Below are positions 8,888-17,727 of a stretch of 44,728 nucleotides of DNA, piece by piece; position 1 is the first letter of the stretch, and every line of letters starts with the position of its first letter. The stretch is from an uncultured Bacteroidota bacterium (GTDB taxonomy: Bacteria; Bacteroidota; Bacteroidia; Flavobacteriales; Flavobacteriaceae), in NCBI GenBank assembly GCA_902515395.1, contig CABXUL010000011.1, positions 1 through 44,728 on the forward strand, read 5' to 3'. Both the position numbers and the translations under genes were made by a program. The notes beneath the pieces were generated by a model, which saw nothing but the letters and a program-made list of their open reading frames with translations, was not told where the DNA came from and did no database searches.

Positions 8888-10396
8888 ATGAAAAATATTT
8901 TAATAACATTAGGGACATTAATTTTAATCATTTCAAATCAATTTTTATATTCTCAACAAAATTCTAAAAAACAAAATGTAGTAGTATTGTTAGTTGATGA
9001 TCTAGGTTCGGGAGAAGTTGGGAGTTATGGGAGTAAATTTCATGAAACTCCAAACATAGATGCACTCTCTGAAAATGGTGTTAAATTCACTCAAGCTTAT
9101 TCGGGTTCAACACTTTGTTCTCCAAGCAGGGCTGCTTTTCTTACTGGAAGATCTCCTGCAAGATTAAATCTTACTGATTGGATACCTGGTCAAAAGCAAA
9201 TTAATAGAAGAACACTTACCCCTGAATGGAAAACTTATATTGATAAAGAACGTTTGCTAATACCTGAGGCCATGAAAAAAAATGGATATTCTACTGCGTT
9301 TTTTGGAAAATGGCATTTAGTGCCTAGACCCACTCCAATAGATTTAAAACTAAATGATCCTTTAAAACTTGAGAAAATATCTAAAATGTATGATGAACAT
9401 ATGCCGGAAAATAATGGATTTGATGAAAATTATGGAGGGGATCATTCTCCGAATCAAGGGGGACGTTTTCTTTATCCTAAATTTAGAGACTTTCCAGGTT
9501 TGGCCGGTAAAGGGACAACAGATGATTGCTTAACAGATATTCTTACAGATTGCGCAGTTGATTATTTAGACAGAAAAAAAGACGAGCCTTTTTTTCTATA
9601 TATGTCTTATTACACTGTTCATACTCCCATAACAGGAAAACCTGATTATGTAAAAAAGTATCAAAAAAAACTTGCTGATAATCCAAACAGGGATTACTAT
9701 ATGAAAAATCCTAGGAAGGCAGCTATGATGGAGAGCCTAGACGAAAGTGTGGGCAGAATAGTTGCAAAGCTCGAAGAGATTGGACAGTTAGATAATACTT
9801 TAATTATTTTTACTGGAGATAATGGTAGTCAAGGAAATGAGTTTGTTCCAAATTATCGAGGAAATAAGGGCACAGCATATGAAGGGGGAGTTCGAGTTCC
9901 TTTAATAATATCTGGTCCAGGAATTTCCAAGGGAATCGTTTCTAATGAGCCTACTATTGCGATGGATTTTTTCCCAACCATATTAGAAAGCGTCGGTTTA
10001 CCAACCATGCCAAACGAACATCTTGATGGAATTAGTATTGTTCCCTTATTTAAAGATAATGGAAAGCTTCCAGAACGAAATTTTTATTGGCATTACCCGC
10101 ACTATGACGAAACTACTCCCTATAGTTCAATCTTGTCTGGGGATTGGAAACTTATTAAATATTTAGATGATAATAACTTAGAACTTTACAATTTAGCCTT
10201 AGATCCAATGGAAAGCATAAACTTAATTGATTCATACCCAGAAAAAAGAGAGGAAATGGTAAGCCTCTTAAAAAAAGAATTAAATTCGGTTAATGCTCAA
10301 CCTGCAATACCAAATCCAAATTTTGATCCTAATAAATTTTCAGGTGGTATAAGGGAGTATAGAAGAGTAAAAGGCAGATCTTATGATCCAGGATAA
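8888..10396 (+). CDS. Type I sulfatase (arylsulfatase family)
   Basis: 502 residues with a signal peptide ending near LYSQ. Sulfatase motifs are all canonical: 'VDDLGSGEVGSYG' (metal aspartates D37/D38), C77-S-P-S-R-AAFLTGR for formylglycine, 'FFGKWHL', 'YYTVHTP', 'FTGDNGS', and 'NKGTAYEGGVRVPLI'. A mature exported enzyme needs cysteine-to-formylglycine conversion before export. It begins 47 bp after the ARH lipoprotein and 31 bp before the next sulfatase, within one apparent operon. It is not a close copy of the other sulfatases here, so a different sulfate position or sugar is plausible. Confidence 0.94.
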   Translation: MKNILITLGTLILIISNQFLYSQQNSKKQNVVVLLVDDLGSGEVGSYGSKFHETPNIDALSENGVKFTQAYSGSTLCSPSRAAFLTGRSPARLNLTDWIPGQKQINRRTLTPEWKTYIDKERLLIPEAMKKNGYSTAFFGKWHLVPRPTPIDLKLNDPLKLEKISKMYDEHMPENNGFDENYGGDHSPNQGGRFLYPKFRDFPGLAGKGTTDDCLTDILTDCAVDYLDRKKDEPFFLYMSYYTVHTPITGKPDYVKKYQKKLADNPNRDYYMKNPRKAAMMESLDESVGRIVAKLEEIGQLDNTLIIFTGDNGSQGNEFVPNYRGNKGTAYEGGVRVPLIISGPGISKGIVSNEPTIAMDFFPTILESVGLPTMPNEHLDGISIVPLFKDNGKLPERNFYWHYPHYDETTPYSSILSGDWKLIKYLDDNNLELYNLALDPMESINLIDSYPEKREEMVSLLKKELNSVNAQPAIPNPNFDPNKFSGGIREYRRVKGRSYDPG

Positions 10397-10427
10397 TTAA
10401 GTAAAATAAAAAATCACAACAAAAAAA

Positions 10428-12308
10428 ATGAAAAACTTAATATTTGTTCTCTTGACGTTTTGCAGTGTTTATATTTTTGGTTTTAATACCCAAGTTAAAA
10501 AAAAACCAAATGTAATTGTAATTATGACAGATGATCAGGGATATCCAGAGTTATCGATGCATGGAAACCCAATACTAAAAACTCCAAATCTAGATAAACT
10601 TGGTAAAAATAGTGTTCGTTTTAAAAACTTTCATGTTACTCCAATGTGTGCTCCAACCCGTGGAGAACTCCTAACAGGATTGGACAATGCAGTTAACCAA
10701 TTATCTAACGTAAGTAGTGGAAGATCTTTATTAAAGTCAGGTATTCCGACTATGGGAAATATTTTCGGAGCAAATGGATATTCTACTGGAATTTTTGGCA
10801 AATGGCATATGGGATCAAATTATCCTTATAGACCTCAGGATAGAGGTTTTGACGAATCCGTTTGGTTCCCCTCATCACATATTGGTTCAGTTTCTGACTT
10901 TTGGGGGAATGATTATTTTGATGACACCTATTGGCATAATGGTAAGAAACAAAAATATGAAGGATATTGTACGGATATATTTTTTAATGAATCTAAGAGA
11001 TTTATTGAAGAATCAATAGAACAAGACAAACCTTTTTTTGCATACATAGCTACCAATACTCCACATGGTCCTTTTTATCCGAAAGATGAGGATTACGAAG
11101 TATTAGAGGAATTATTTGAAAAATCAGAATTTGCTGATCAAAAAGAGTTAAAAATTCAGTTAGTCAAATATTTGGCTATGATAAGAAATATCGACACGAA
11201 TATAGGGGAGTTGAATGATTTTTTAGAAAAAAAAGGCCTCTTAAACGATACAATCATAATTTTTCTTACGGATAACGGAAGTATAATGGGAAAGTCATAT
11301 TTCAATGCTGGTATGAGAGGGATGAAAACTGAATTATGGGAAGGAGGCCATCGTGTTCCATTATTCATCAAGTGGAAATATGGGAACTTTAAAGAGGTAG
11401 GTAATGAAGTTGAAGGGCTATGTAAAGTAACCGACATTCTTCCAACACTAGTTGAGTTATGTGGTTTAAAAATAACTAATGAAAGTAGTCTAAAGGGAAT
11501 GAGTTTAGCCCCTATTCTTAAGGGTAAAAAAGAAATTTCAAAGGATAGAAAATTAATAATTAATTACAGCCGAATGCCAAATTTTATAAGCTATCCTATC
11601 CCACACGGTCAGACAATTCTTAAAAAAGAGGGAGCAGTTGTTCTATGGAAAAATTGGCGCCTATTGGAGTCACGCGAGCTTTATAATCTTGAAAATGACC
11701 CAAAGCAGCAATTAAATGTATACGATGAAAATCCAGGAATTGTTCAAATCTTAGAAAAAGAATTAAACAGATGGTGGGATTCAGTTAAAGAAGACGCAAA
11801 TGAGGTCCAAAGAATAATTATTGGCTCCGCCCATGAAAATCCTACAAAACTCACAGCTATAGATTGGCTTGATGTCTTTGTAGACCAGCAACAACAAATT
11901 AGCTATGGAGCAAGAAAAAATAGTTATTGGTGCCTTGAAGTAGATAATGCGGGGGAATATGAAATAGAATTAAGAAGGTGGCCTAAAGAAACTAATGCTT
12001 CAATCAATGGCGTACCAAATACTCTTGGCGGAAGGAAAGCTAAAACTCATGCCTTACCGATTAAGCAGGCTAGTATATATGTAGGAGGATTAGAATTAAG
12101 GTCTATTAGTGATAAAAACCCATATGGCTTTGAGGGATTAACAAAAAATGTAAATTCTGAGGATAAATTCATAAGGTTCAATGTTAACTTAAAAAAAGGC
12201 CCAATTTATTTACATACTTTCTTTCATCTAGATGAGGGATCAAGCACAAGAGGAGCGGATCAAAATCTAATTGGAGCATATTACGTTTACATAAAAAAAC
12301 TATCATAA
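10428..12308 (+). CDS. Type I sulfatase with C-terminal beta domain
   Basis: 626 residues, about 120 longer than its neighbours. There is a signal peptide followed by 'VIMTDDQGYPELSMHG', formylglycine motif C74-A-P-T-R-GELLTG (the Thr variant of CxPxR, still within the consensus), 'IFGKWHMG', 'NTPHGPF', 'FLTDNGS' and 'LWEGGHRVP'. The extra C-terminal portion from about residue 480 is a beta-rich domain with 'EYEIELRRWP' and 'HTFFHLD', seen in other bacteroidotal arylsulfatases and possibly contributing to substrate binding. It is followed 12 bp later by the GH127 gene, so desulfation and glycosidic cleavage are coordinately expressed. Confidence 0.92.
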   Translation: MKNLIFVLLTFCSVYIFGFNTQVKKKPNVIVIMTDDQGYPELSMHGNPILKTPNLDKLGKNSVRFKNFHVTPMCAPTRGELLTGLDNAVNQLSNVSSGRSLLKSGIPTMGNIFGANGYSTGIFGKWHMGSNYPYRPQDRGFDESVWFPSSHIGSVSDFWGNDYFDDTYWHNGKKQKYEGYCTDIFFNESKRFIEESIEQDKPFFAYIATNTPHGPFYPKDEDYEVLEELFEKSEFADQKELKIQLVKYLAMIRNIDTNIGELNDFLEKKGLLNDTIIIFLTDNGSIMGKSYFNAGMRGMKTELWEGGHRVPLFIKWKYGNFKEVGNEVEGLCKVTDILPTLVELCGLKITNESSLKGMSLAPILKGKKEISKDRKLIINYSRMPNFISYPIPHGQTILKKEGAVVLWKNWRLLESRELYNLENDPKQQLNVYDENPGIVQILEKELNRWWDSVKEDANEVQRIIIGSAHENPTKLTAIDWLDVFVDQQQQISYGARKNSYWCLEVDNAGEYEIELRRWPKETNASINGVPNTLGGRKAKTHALPIKQASIYVGGLELRSISDKNPYGFEGLTKNVNSEDKFIRFNVNLKKGPIYLHTFFHLDEGSSTRGADQNLIGAYYVYIKKLS

Positions 12309-12320
12309 AAAATTCATAAA

Positions 12321-14261
12321 ATGAAAAAATTATTTCTTTTAATATTAATAATAGGGCTACAAATCACTTATTCCCAGAGTAAGTCAGATAAAAAAATTAT
12401 CTCTAATAAGTGGGAAGCACTTAAGACCTCAAGTGAATTCGGTGTTCACGGTGAAAGAATAAATTTATTACGTCAAAATAGATTAAACTTTATGTTAGCT
12501 GGAGAGTATTTAATTAATGGATTCGAAAATAAACCTGGAAGTCATCCATGGCAGGGGGAACACATAGGGAAATGGCTCCATTCATCAGTCCTTTCAATAC
12601 AGAATCAGACAATTTTAAATAAAAATGCAGATTGGAGAGCTGAAAAATTAAAAAATAATAAAGAGAAAATTGACAAATTAGTAAATAGACTTCTTGCAAC
12701 TCAGCTTGAAAATGGATACATGGGAACATATGCTGAAGAAAATAGATTTATGAAAATGCTTGAAAATAAATCTATGTCTATGGTAGGATCAGATATGGGC
12801 TTCCTTAAATTTGGATGGGACGTTTGGACTCACCGTTATAATTTATACGGACTTTTAACTTATGAAAAATATTATCCTAATAAAAAAGTAATCGATGCTT
12901 GCAGAAAAATGGGAGATTTATTAATTGAAGTCTTTGGAGAGGGTAAAGCTGATATAACTAAATACGGAACAAGACAAGGAATTTCCTCAATGACAATTTT
13001 AGAGTCAATTGTAATGTTATATGAAAGGACATTGGATAAAAAATATTTAGATTTTGCAGAACACCTGGTTAAAGTAAGTGAGCAAAACAGTAAATTAAGA
13101 TTAATGGGAAATATGTTAGAAAAGGGAAGTGTTGTAAATTCAGGGGACGGTAAAGCATACCAGTTAATGGCTAACCTACTGGGTTATCTCAGGTTATATA
13201 GATGCACAGGTAAAGAAAAATATTTGACTACTGTTCTAAATGGATGGGAGCAAATAAAAGATAAACATATTCTAGTTTCCGGAGGGCCGTGGAGTAGACA
13301 TACAGATTATAATGGAAATAAAGAGTGTTTTGCTCATAAAGATGCTTTTCATCCAGAGAAAATTTTTGTCGAGGGCTGTTCTGATGCAACTTGGGTTCAG
13401 CTAAATATTCATCTACATGAATCTACAGGTGATTCTAAATATTTTAATGAAGCTGAGCAAACAATTATAAATGAGGTATATAGACATCAAGACATTGATG
13501 GGTATAAATTTGCATATTATACAATCCCTAACGAGAATAAGACTCAACATAATCCATTTTATCATTGTTGTGGCTCAAGCGAACCAAGAGGAATGGAGAT
13601 GTATTCAAATAATTTAGTTGGAACTATAGATGGAGCCTTGTCAATTAACACGCTATTCCCAGCAAGCATTAAATTATCAGATGAATTTGGAGGAGGTAGT
13701 ATGAAAATTTCTGGAAACTTTCCATATACAAATAAAACAACTTTTAATCTTAATGTAGATGTCAAAAAGAAATTCAAAATTGAGTTTAGAATACCCGCCA
13801 ATACCACACTTAATTCTGTTTTGGTTAATAATAAACAAATCAAATACATTAAAAATAATAGGGGGAAGTATGAGATAAATGGAAGTTGGAAAAAAGGCGA
13901 TATGATTGATATAAATTATCAGTTTAATCTAAAAGCCCACGAAGAAATTGGAGAAGAAGGGAAAAGGTGGGTTGCTTTCAGTTATGGACCTTTAGCTCTT
14001 GCTGAGAAATTAAATAGTAAAAATGATTTTTCTGTTGATAGGGATAAATTTAACAGGATGGCTGGAAGCAAATTAGGCAGGCCAGAACCCTTCATTAATT
14101 TAGATACTAAAAATATAGATGTTTTGCTAGATAAATTAATACCTATTGAAGGGTCTAAGATCAAATTTAAAATAGCTGAATCTAATATAGAGCTAATGCC
14201 TTATTATCAAACTGCTTCAAATTATTCAGGCCCAAGGACCTATTTCTATGTTGGAAACTAG
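12321..14261 (+). CDS. GH127-family (DUF1680) glycoside hydrolase, probable beta-L-arabinofuranosidase type
   Basis: 646 residues with a signal peptide ending TYSQ. The sequence follows the DUF1680/GH127 layout: N-terminal strands, an alpha/alpha barrel with 'LLATQLENGYMGTY' and 'ESIVMLYERTLDKKYLDFAE', then C-terminal beta sandwiches. The zinc/nucleophile site known from HypBA1 (Glu-x-Cys plus Cys-Cys) is visible as E351-G-C353 and H-C416-C417; the first Cys of the pair is the nucleophile in the characterised enzyme. Characterised members act on beta-L-arabinofuranosides and on unusual branched sugars of rhamnogalacturonan II. Together with sulfatases this hints at a sulfated arabinose-containing algal glycan, but the specificity is not proven. 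Confidence 0.88.
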   Translation: MKKLFLLILIIGLQITYSQSKSDKKIISNKWEALKTSSEFGVHGERINLLRQNRLNFMLAGEYLINGFENKPGSHPWQGEHIGKWLHSSVLSIQNQTILNKNADWRAEKLKNNKEKIDKLVNRLLATQLENGYMGTYAEENRFMKMLENKSMSMVGSDMGFLKFGWDVWTHRYNLYGLLTYEKYYPNKKVIDACRKMGDLLIEVFGEGKADITKYGTRQGISSMTILESIVMLYERTLDKKYLDFAEHLVKVSEQNSKLRLMGNMLEKGSVVNSGDGKAYQLMANLLGYLRLYRCTGKEKYLTTVLNGWEQIKDKHILVSGGPWSRHTDYNGNKECFAHKDAFHPEKIFVEGCSDATWVQLNIHLHESTGDSKYFNEAEQTIINEVYRHQDIDGYKFAYYTIPNENKTQHNPFYHCCGSSEPRGMEMYSNNLVGTIDGALSINTLFPASIKLSDEFGGGSMKISGNFPYTNKTTFNLNVDVKKKFKIEFRIPANTTLNSVLVNNKQIKYIKNNRGKYEINGSWKKGDMIDINYQFNLKAHEEIGEEGKRWVAFSYGPLALAEKLNSKNDFSVDRDKFNRMAGSKLGRPEPFINLDTKNIDVLLDKLIPIEGSKIKFKIAESNIELMPYYQTASNYSGPRTYFYVGN

Positions 14262-14295
14262 AATATTATTTTTATTAAATTTTAAAAAATAAAAA

Positions 14296-15300
14296 ATGTT
14301 TATAATCGATAATTATGCTTTAGCAGTATTTTTTTGTTTTATTACAATGATATGCTGGGGCTCATGGGCCAATACTCAAAAACTAGCGAGTCAAAAATGG
14401 CCTTTTCAGCTTTTTTACTGGGACTACACTTTTGGAATTTTACTAATCACCGTATTTTTTGCTTTTACTTTTGGATCTGTTGGAGATTTTGGTAGAAGTT
14501 TTTTAGATGATCTTGAGCAAGCTAAAATGAGTAACTTAACATCAGCATTTATTGGTGGAATCATTTTTAATTTTGCTAATCTTTTACTGGTTATTGCAAT
14601 CGAAATTGCAGGAATGGCGATAGCCTTTCCAATTGGTATTGGTATTGCGTTAGTTCTTGGAGTTTTCACCAATTATATTGCACAGCCAGAGGGAGACCCG
14701 TTGATTCTTATTATTGGTGTAACATTAGTAGCTTTAGCAATTTTAATTGATGGTATTGCTTACAAGAAAATTTTACAAAAAACCAATGAAAACCCACTTA
14801 AGGGAATTTTATTCTCTGTCTCTGCGGGGATAGCTATGGGATTCTTTTACAAATATGTTGCAGCATCAATGGCAATAGATTTTGTAATTCCAGAGGCTGG
14901 TAAATTAACACCCTATTCTGCCTTAGTGATTTTTTCACTAGGTATAATCATCTCTAGTTTTTTGTTTAACACGATTAATATGTATCGCCCTTTTTCTGGA
15001 GAAAAGGTAAGCTTCAGTGACTACTTCACCATGGGTAATATAAAACTCCACCTGATTGGAATTCTTGGAGGAGTAATTTGGGGTATAGGGATGTCGTTTA
15101 ATATAATTGCTTCAGAGCAAGCTGGACCTGCAATTGCATATGGACTTGGACAGGGAGCTACACTTGTAGCTGCTATTTGGGGAGTTTTTATTTGGAAAGA
15201 ATTTAGAGATCTTCCAAGTAAAAGTTTTTGGTTGATTCCTATTATGTTTGTTTTGTTCGTGTTAGGAATAGTTCTTATAATTGCAGCGAAATTAATCTAG
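14296..15300 (+). CDS. DMT-superfamily sugar/ureide-permease-like transporter
   Basis: 334 residues with about ten hydrophobic segments and no signal peptide. The N terminus 'WGSWANTQKLA', then 'YWDYTFGILL' and a G-rich 'AFPIGIGIALVLG' segment, follow the pattern of ureide permease/GRP-RhaT-like members of the drug/metabolite transporter superfamily that are common beside bacteroidotal sugar kinases. Its stop is only 6 bp from the ribokinase start, so it most likely imports the monosaccharide that the kinase phosphorylates (inference from context). A ureide or nucleoside substrate is the main alternative. It is an inner-membrane protein. Confidence 0.8.
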   Translation: MFIIDNYALAVFFCFITMICWGSWANTQKLASQKWPFQLFYWDYTFGILLITVFFAFTFGSVGDFGRSFLDDLEQAKMSNLTSAFIGGIIFNFANLLLVIAIEIAGMAIAFPIGIGIALVLGVFTNYIAQPEGDPLILIIGVTLVALAILIDGIAYKKILQKTNENPLKGILFSVSAGIAMGFFYKYVAASMAIDFVIPEAGKLTPYSALVIFSLGIIISSFLFNTINMYRPFSGEKVSFSDYFTMGNIKLHLIGILGGVIWGIGMSFNIIASEQAGPAIAYGLGQGATLVAAIWGVFIWKEFRDLPSKSFWLIPIMFVLFVLGIVLIIAAKLI

Positions 15301-15306
15301 AATTAA

Positions 15307-16245
15307 ATGGGCTTATTTGTAATAGGTAGCAGCAATACAGACTTGGTCATTTATCTTGATCATATTCCAAAGATAGGCGAGACAGTTATAGGCGGAGAGT
15401 CCTCTGTTATTTTTGGGGGTAAAGGAGCCAACCAAGCAGTAGCCGCCAAAAGAGCTGGAGCCGATATAAATTTTATAACCCAGTTGGGAGATGACGGTTT
15501 TGGTGAGGGGATGAAAAGACATTTCATTCAGGAGGAATTACCTCAGAGGTATGTCCTAACTGATTCAGATCAACCCTCGGGAATAGCTCAAATATTTGTT
15601 TCTAAAAAGGGGGAAAACTCAATTGCTGTTGCTTCAGGTTCAAACGGGACCCTAACGTTTGATCGCCTTAAACCCTTTCTTAAAGATATTGTAAACTCTG
15701 AATTAGTATTAATTCAATTTGAAATCCCAATTAAAACTATTGAAAAAATAATTGACTTTTGTTTTGATGAAGGTGTAAGAGTTTTGGTAAATCCAGCACC
15801 TGCAATTAAATTGACTCCTGATAAGCTGAGTAAAATATGGATGATTACCCCTAATGAGTCCGAAGCTGAAATTTTGACTGGAATATCCGTTACAGACCAG
15901 CATAGTGCATTGAGAGCTGCTAAAATTATTTTAGCTCAAGGTATAGAACACTGTATTGTTACACTTGGAGAAAAAGGGAGTGTTTGGTTGAGTGAAAAAG
16001 AGGCTTTTCATTTTATAGTACCCTCTGTGAAAGCAAATGACACCACTGCCGCTGGAGATGTTTTCAACGGTTATTTAGCTGAGGGAATAACAAGAGAGTT
16101 ACCAATAGAAAAAGCCATAGAGATCGGTCATGCTGCCGCCTCTTTATCAGTTACGGTAAAGGGAGCGCAAACATCAATTCCAAAAAGAGAAGAAGCTCAA
16201 TTGTTTTTAAAAAAAAATCCAATTGAAACAAAAAAAATCTTTTAA
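15307..16245 (+). CDS. rbsK: Ribokinase, PfkB family
   Basis: 312 residues, typical for RbsK, cytoplasmic. Substrate signature 'FGGKGANQAVAA' lies near residues 36-48, and the anion-hole/catalytic signature is D245-T-T-A-A-G-D251-V-F-N-G, where D251 is the expected base; the AAGD variant is also found in E. coli ribokinase. 'NPAPA' and 'TPNESEAEILTG' are further ribokinase hallmarks. The reaction is ATP-dependent phosphorylation of D-ribose at O5, though PfkB relatives accept other pentoses. Placement directly after a transporter in a sulfatase/GH127 locus suggests it handles the furanose sugar released by the PUL enzymes. Confidence 0.9.
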   Translation: MGLFVIGSSNTDLVIYLDHIPKIGETVIGGESSVIFGGKGANQAVAAKRAGADINFITQLGDDGFGEGMKRHFIQEELPQRYVLTDSDQPSGIAQIFVSKKGENSIAVASGSNGTLTFDRLKPFLKDIVNSELVLIQFEIPIKTIEKIIDFCFDEGVRVLVNPAPAIKLTPDKLSKIWMITPNESEAEILTGISVTDQHSALRAAKIILAQGIEHCIVTLGEKGSVWLSEKEAFHFIVPSVKANDTTAAGDVFNGYLAEGITRELPIEKAIEIGHAAASLSVTVKGAQTSIPKREEAQLFLKKNPIETKKIF

Positions 16246-16283
16246 TTTAATAATGTTCCTTATTGGAATAAAAATAAAACCAC

Positions 16284-17726
16284 ATGAAAAAAATAATATT
16301 TTTTTCCATTTTAATTAATTCATTTTTTGTTTTTGCGCAATCAAAAGACAAACCAAATTTTATAGTAATATTTTGTGATGATATGGGTTATGGGGATATT
16401 GGAGCATTTGGAAATCCAATAATTCGTACGCCAAATATTGATATGATGGCTGATGAGGGTCAAAAGTGGACTCAATTTTATGTAGCTGACCCTGTTTGTA
16501 CCTCAAGTAGAGCAGCATTACTGACGGGTAGATATCCAATCAGATCTGGTATGACCTCTTCAAAAAGAGTGGTTTTATTTCCAGACTCATCTAGGGGATT
16601 ACCCCTTGAGGAGATTACAATCGCTGAAGTACTAAAAGATGAGGGTTATTCCACTGCTGCTATTGGAAAATGGCATTTGGGACATCTTCCGAAATACCTT
16701 CCCCAAGCTCAGGGTTTTGATTTATATTATGGGATCCCTTATTCAAATGATATGAATCATAATGGTTTTTTTGGCGAGTATTTAGAAAAGGCAGATGATC
16801 CTCATTATTTTTCTGATGTCAATAGGTTTGATGTTCCGTTAATTCAGAACACTGAAGAAATTGAGCGACCTGCAAACCAATTAACTATTACCAAAAGATA
16901 TACAGAAAGAGCAGTAGAATTTATAGAAATAAATAAAGACAAGCCTTTCTTTTTATATCTAGCTCACAGTTTACCACATATTCCCCTTTTTGTTTCTGAG
17001 GAGTTTAAAGGAAGGAGTAAAGCAGGAGTATTTACTGATGTTATTGAGGAGATAGATTGGAGTGTTGGTCAAATTATTGAAACACTGAAGAAAAATACTT
17101 TAGACAGAAATACTGTAGTTGTATTTACTTCAGATAATGGTCCATGGCTCCTTTTTAAAACGCATGGAGGTTCAGCGGGGCCATTACGTTCTGGTAAGGG
17201 AACTACTTTTGAAGGAGGTCAAAGAGTTCCAACAGTCTTTTGGGGCCCAGGCATTGTTAAACCAGGAGTAATTAATGAAATGGGCTCGACACTTGACCTT
17301 TTAAACACATTTGCCTCATTATCTGGGGGGAAGACTCCTTCAGATAGAAAAATGGATAGTTATGATTTATCTAAGGTTCTTTCTGAAAGAGCCGAAAGCC
17401 CCAGAAAAGAATTTTTTTACTGGGCCTTTGCCGAACTTCATGGTTATAGAACAGAACAGTATAAAATTCATGTTAAACAAAGGGAAGATATTAACTATAG
17501 CAGCCCTACAATTATTCTTGAAAAACCTGAGCTTTACGACTTAAGGGCCGATATCTCGGAGAAATATGATGTAGCTAAAATTTTACCAAATGAAGTATTG
17601 AAAATGCTAAAGACAATGGACTTACACCTTAAGGATGTAGAAGGGTCAAGGCCTGAACAGCTATCACATGTGATTGAAGGATCTACCTCAACAGATGGGT
17701 TTAGAGATAAGGGAAGAGGGTTTTAA
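16284..17726 (+). CDS. Arylsulfatase-like protein with altered formylglycine motif (CTSSR)
   Basis: 480 residues with a signal peptide ending FVFAQ. It is a tandem paralog of the next gene and shares almost every motif: 'FCDDMGYGDIGAFG', 'IGKWHLGH', 'AHSLPHIPLF', 'TSDNGPW', and 'GKGTTFEGGQRVPTVFWGPG'. The key difference is at residues 72-76, C-T-S-S-R, where Ser74 (codon TCA at 16503-16505) replaces the proline of the C-x-P-x-R signature recognised by formylglycine-generating enzymes. The neighbour has CCA at the same place, so one base change explains it. Cys72 and Arg76 remain. The protein may be poorly matured, inactive, or altered in mechanism. The reading frame is otherwise intact, with no other sign of decay. 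Confidence 0.9.
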   Translation: MKKIIFFSILINSFFVFAQSKDKPNFIVIFCDDMGYGDIGAFGNPIIRTPNIDMMADEGQKWTQFYVADPVCTSSRAALLTGRYPIRSGMTSSKRVVLFPDSSRGLPLEEITIAEVLKDEGYSTAAIGKWHLGHLPKYLPQAQGFDLYYGIPYSNDMNHNGFFGEYLEKADDPHYFSDVNRFDVPLIQNTEEIERPANQLTITKRYTERAVEFIEINKDKPFFLYLAHSLPHIPLFVSEEFKGRSKAGVFTDVIEEIDWSVGQIIETLKKNTLDRNTVVVFTSDNGPWLLFKTHGGSAGPLRSGKGTTFEGGQRVPTVFWGPGIVKPGVINEMGSTLDLLNTFASLSGGKTPSDRKMDSYDLSKVLSERAESPRKEFFYWAFAELHGYRTEQYKIHVKQREDINYSSPTIILEKPELYDLRADISEKYDVAKILPNEVLKMLKTMDLHLKDVEGSRPEQLSHVIEGSTSTDGFRDKGRGF

Positions 17727-17727
17727 A

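Noticed and set aside
17674-17727. Upstream start of the last sulfatase at 17674
   Set aside because: It lies inside the preceding sulfatase gene and precedes a clean signal peptide starting at 17728.
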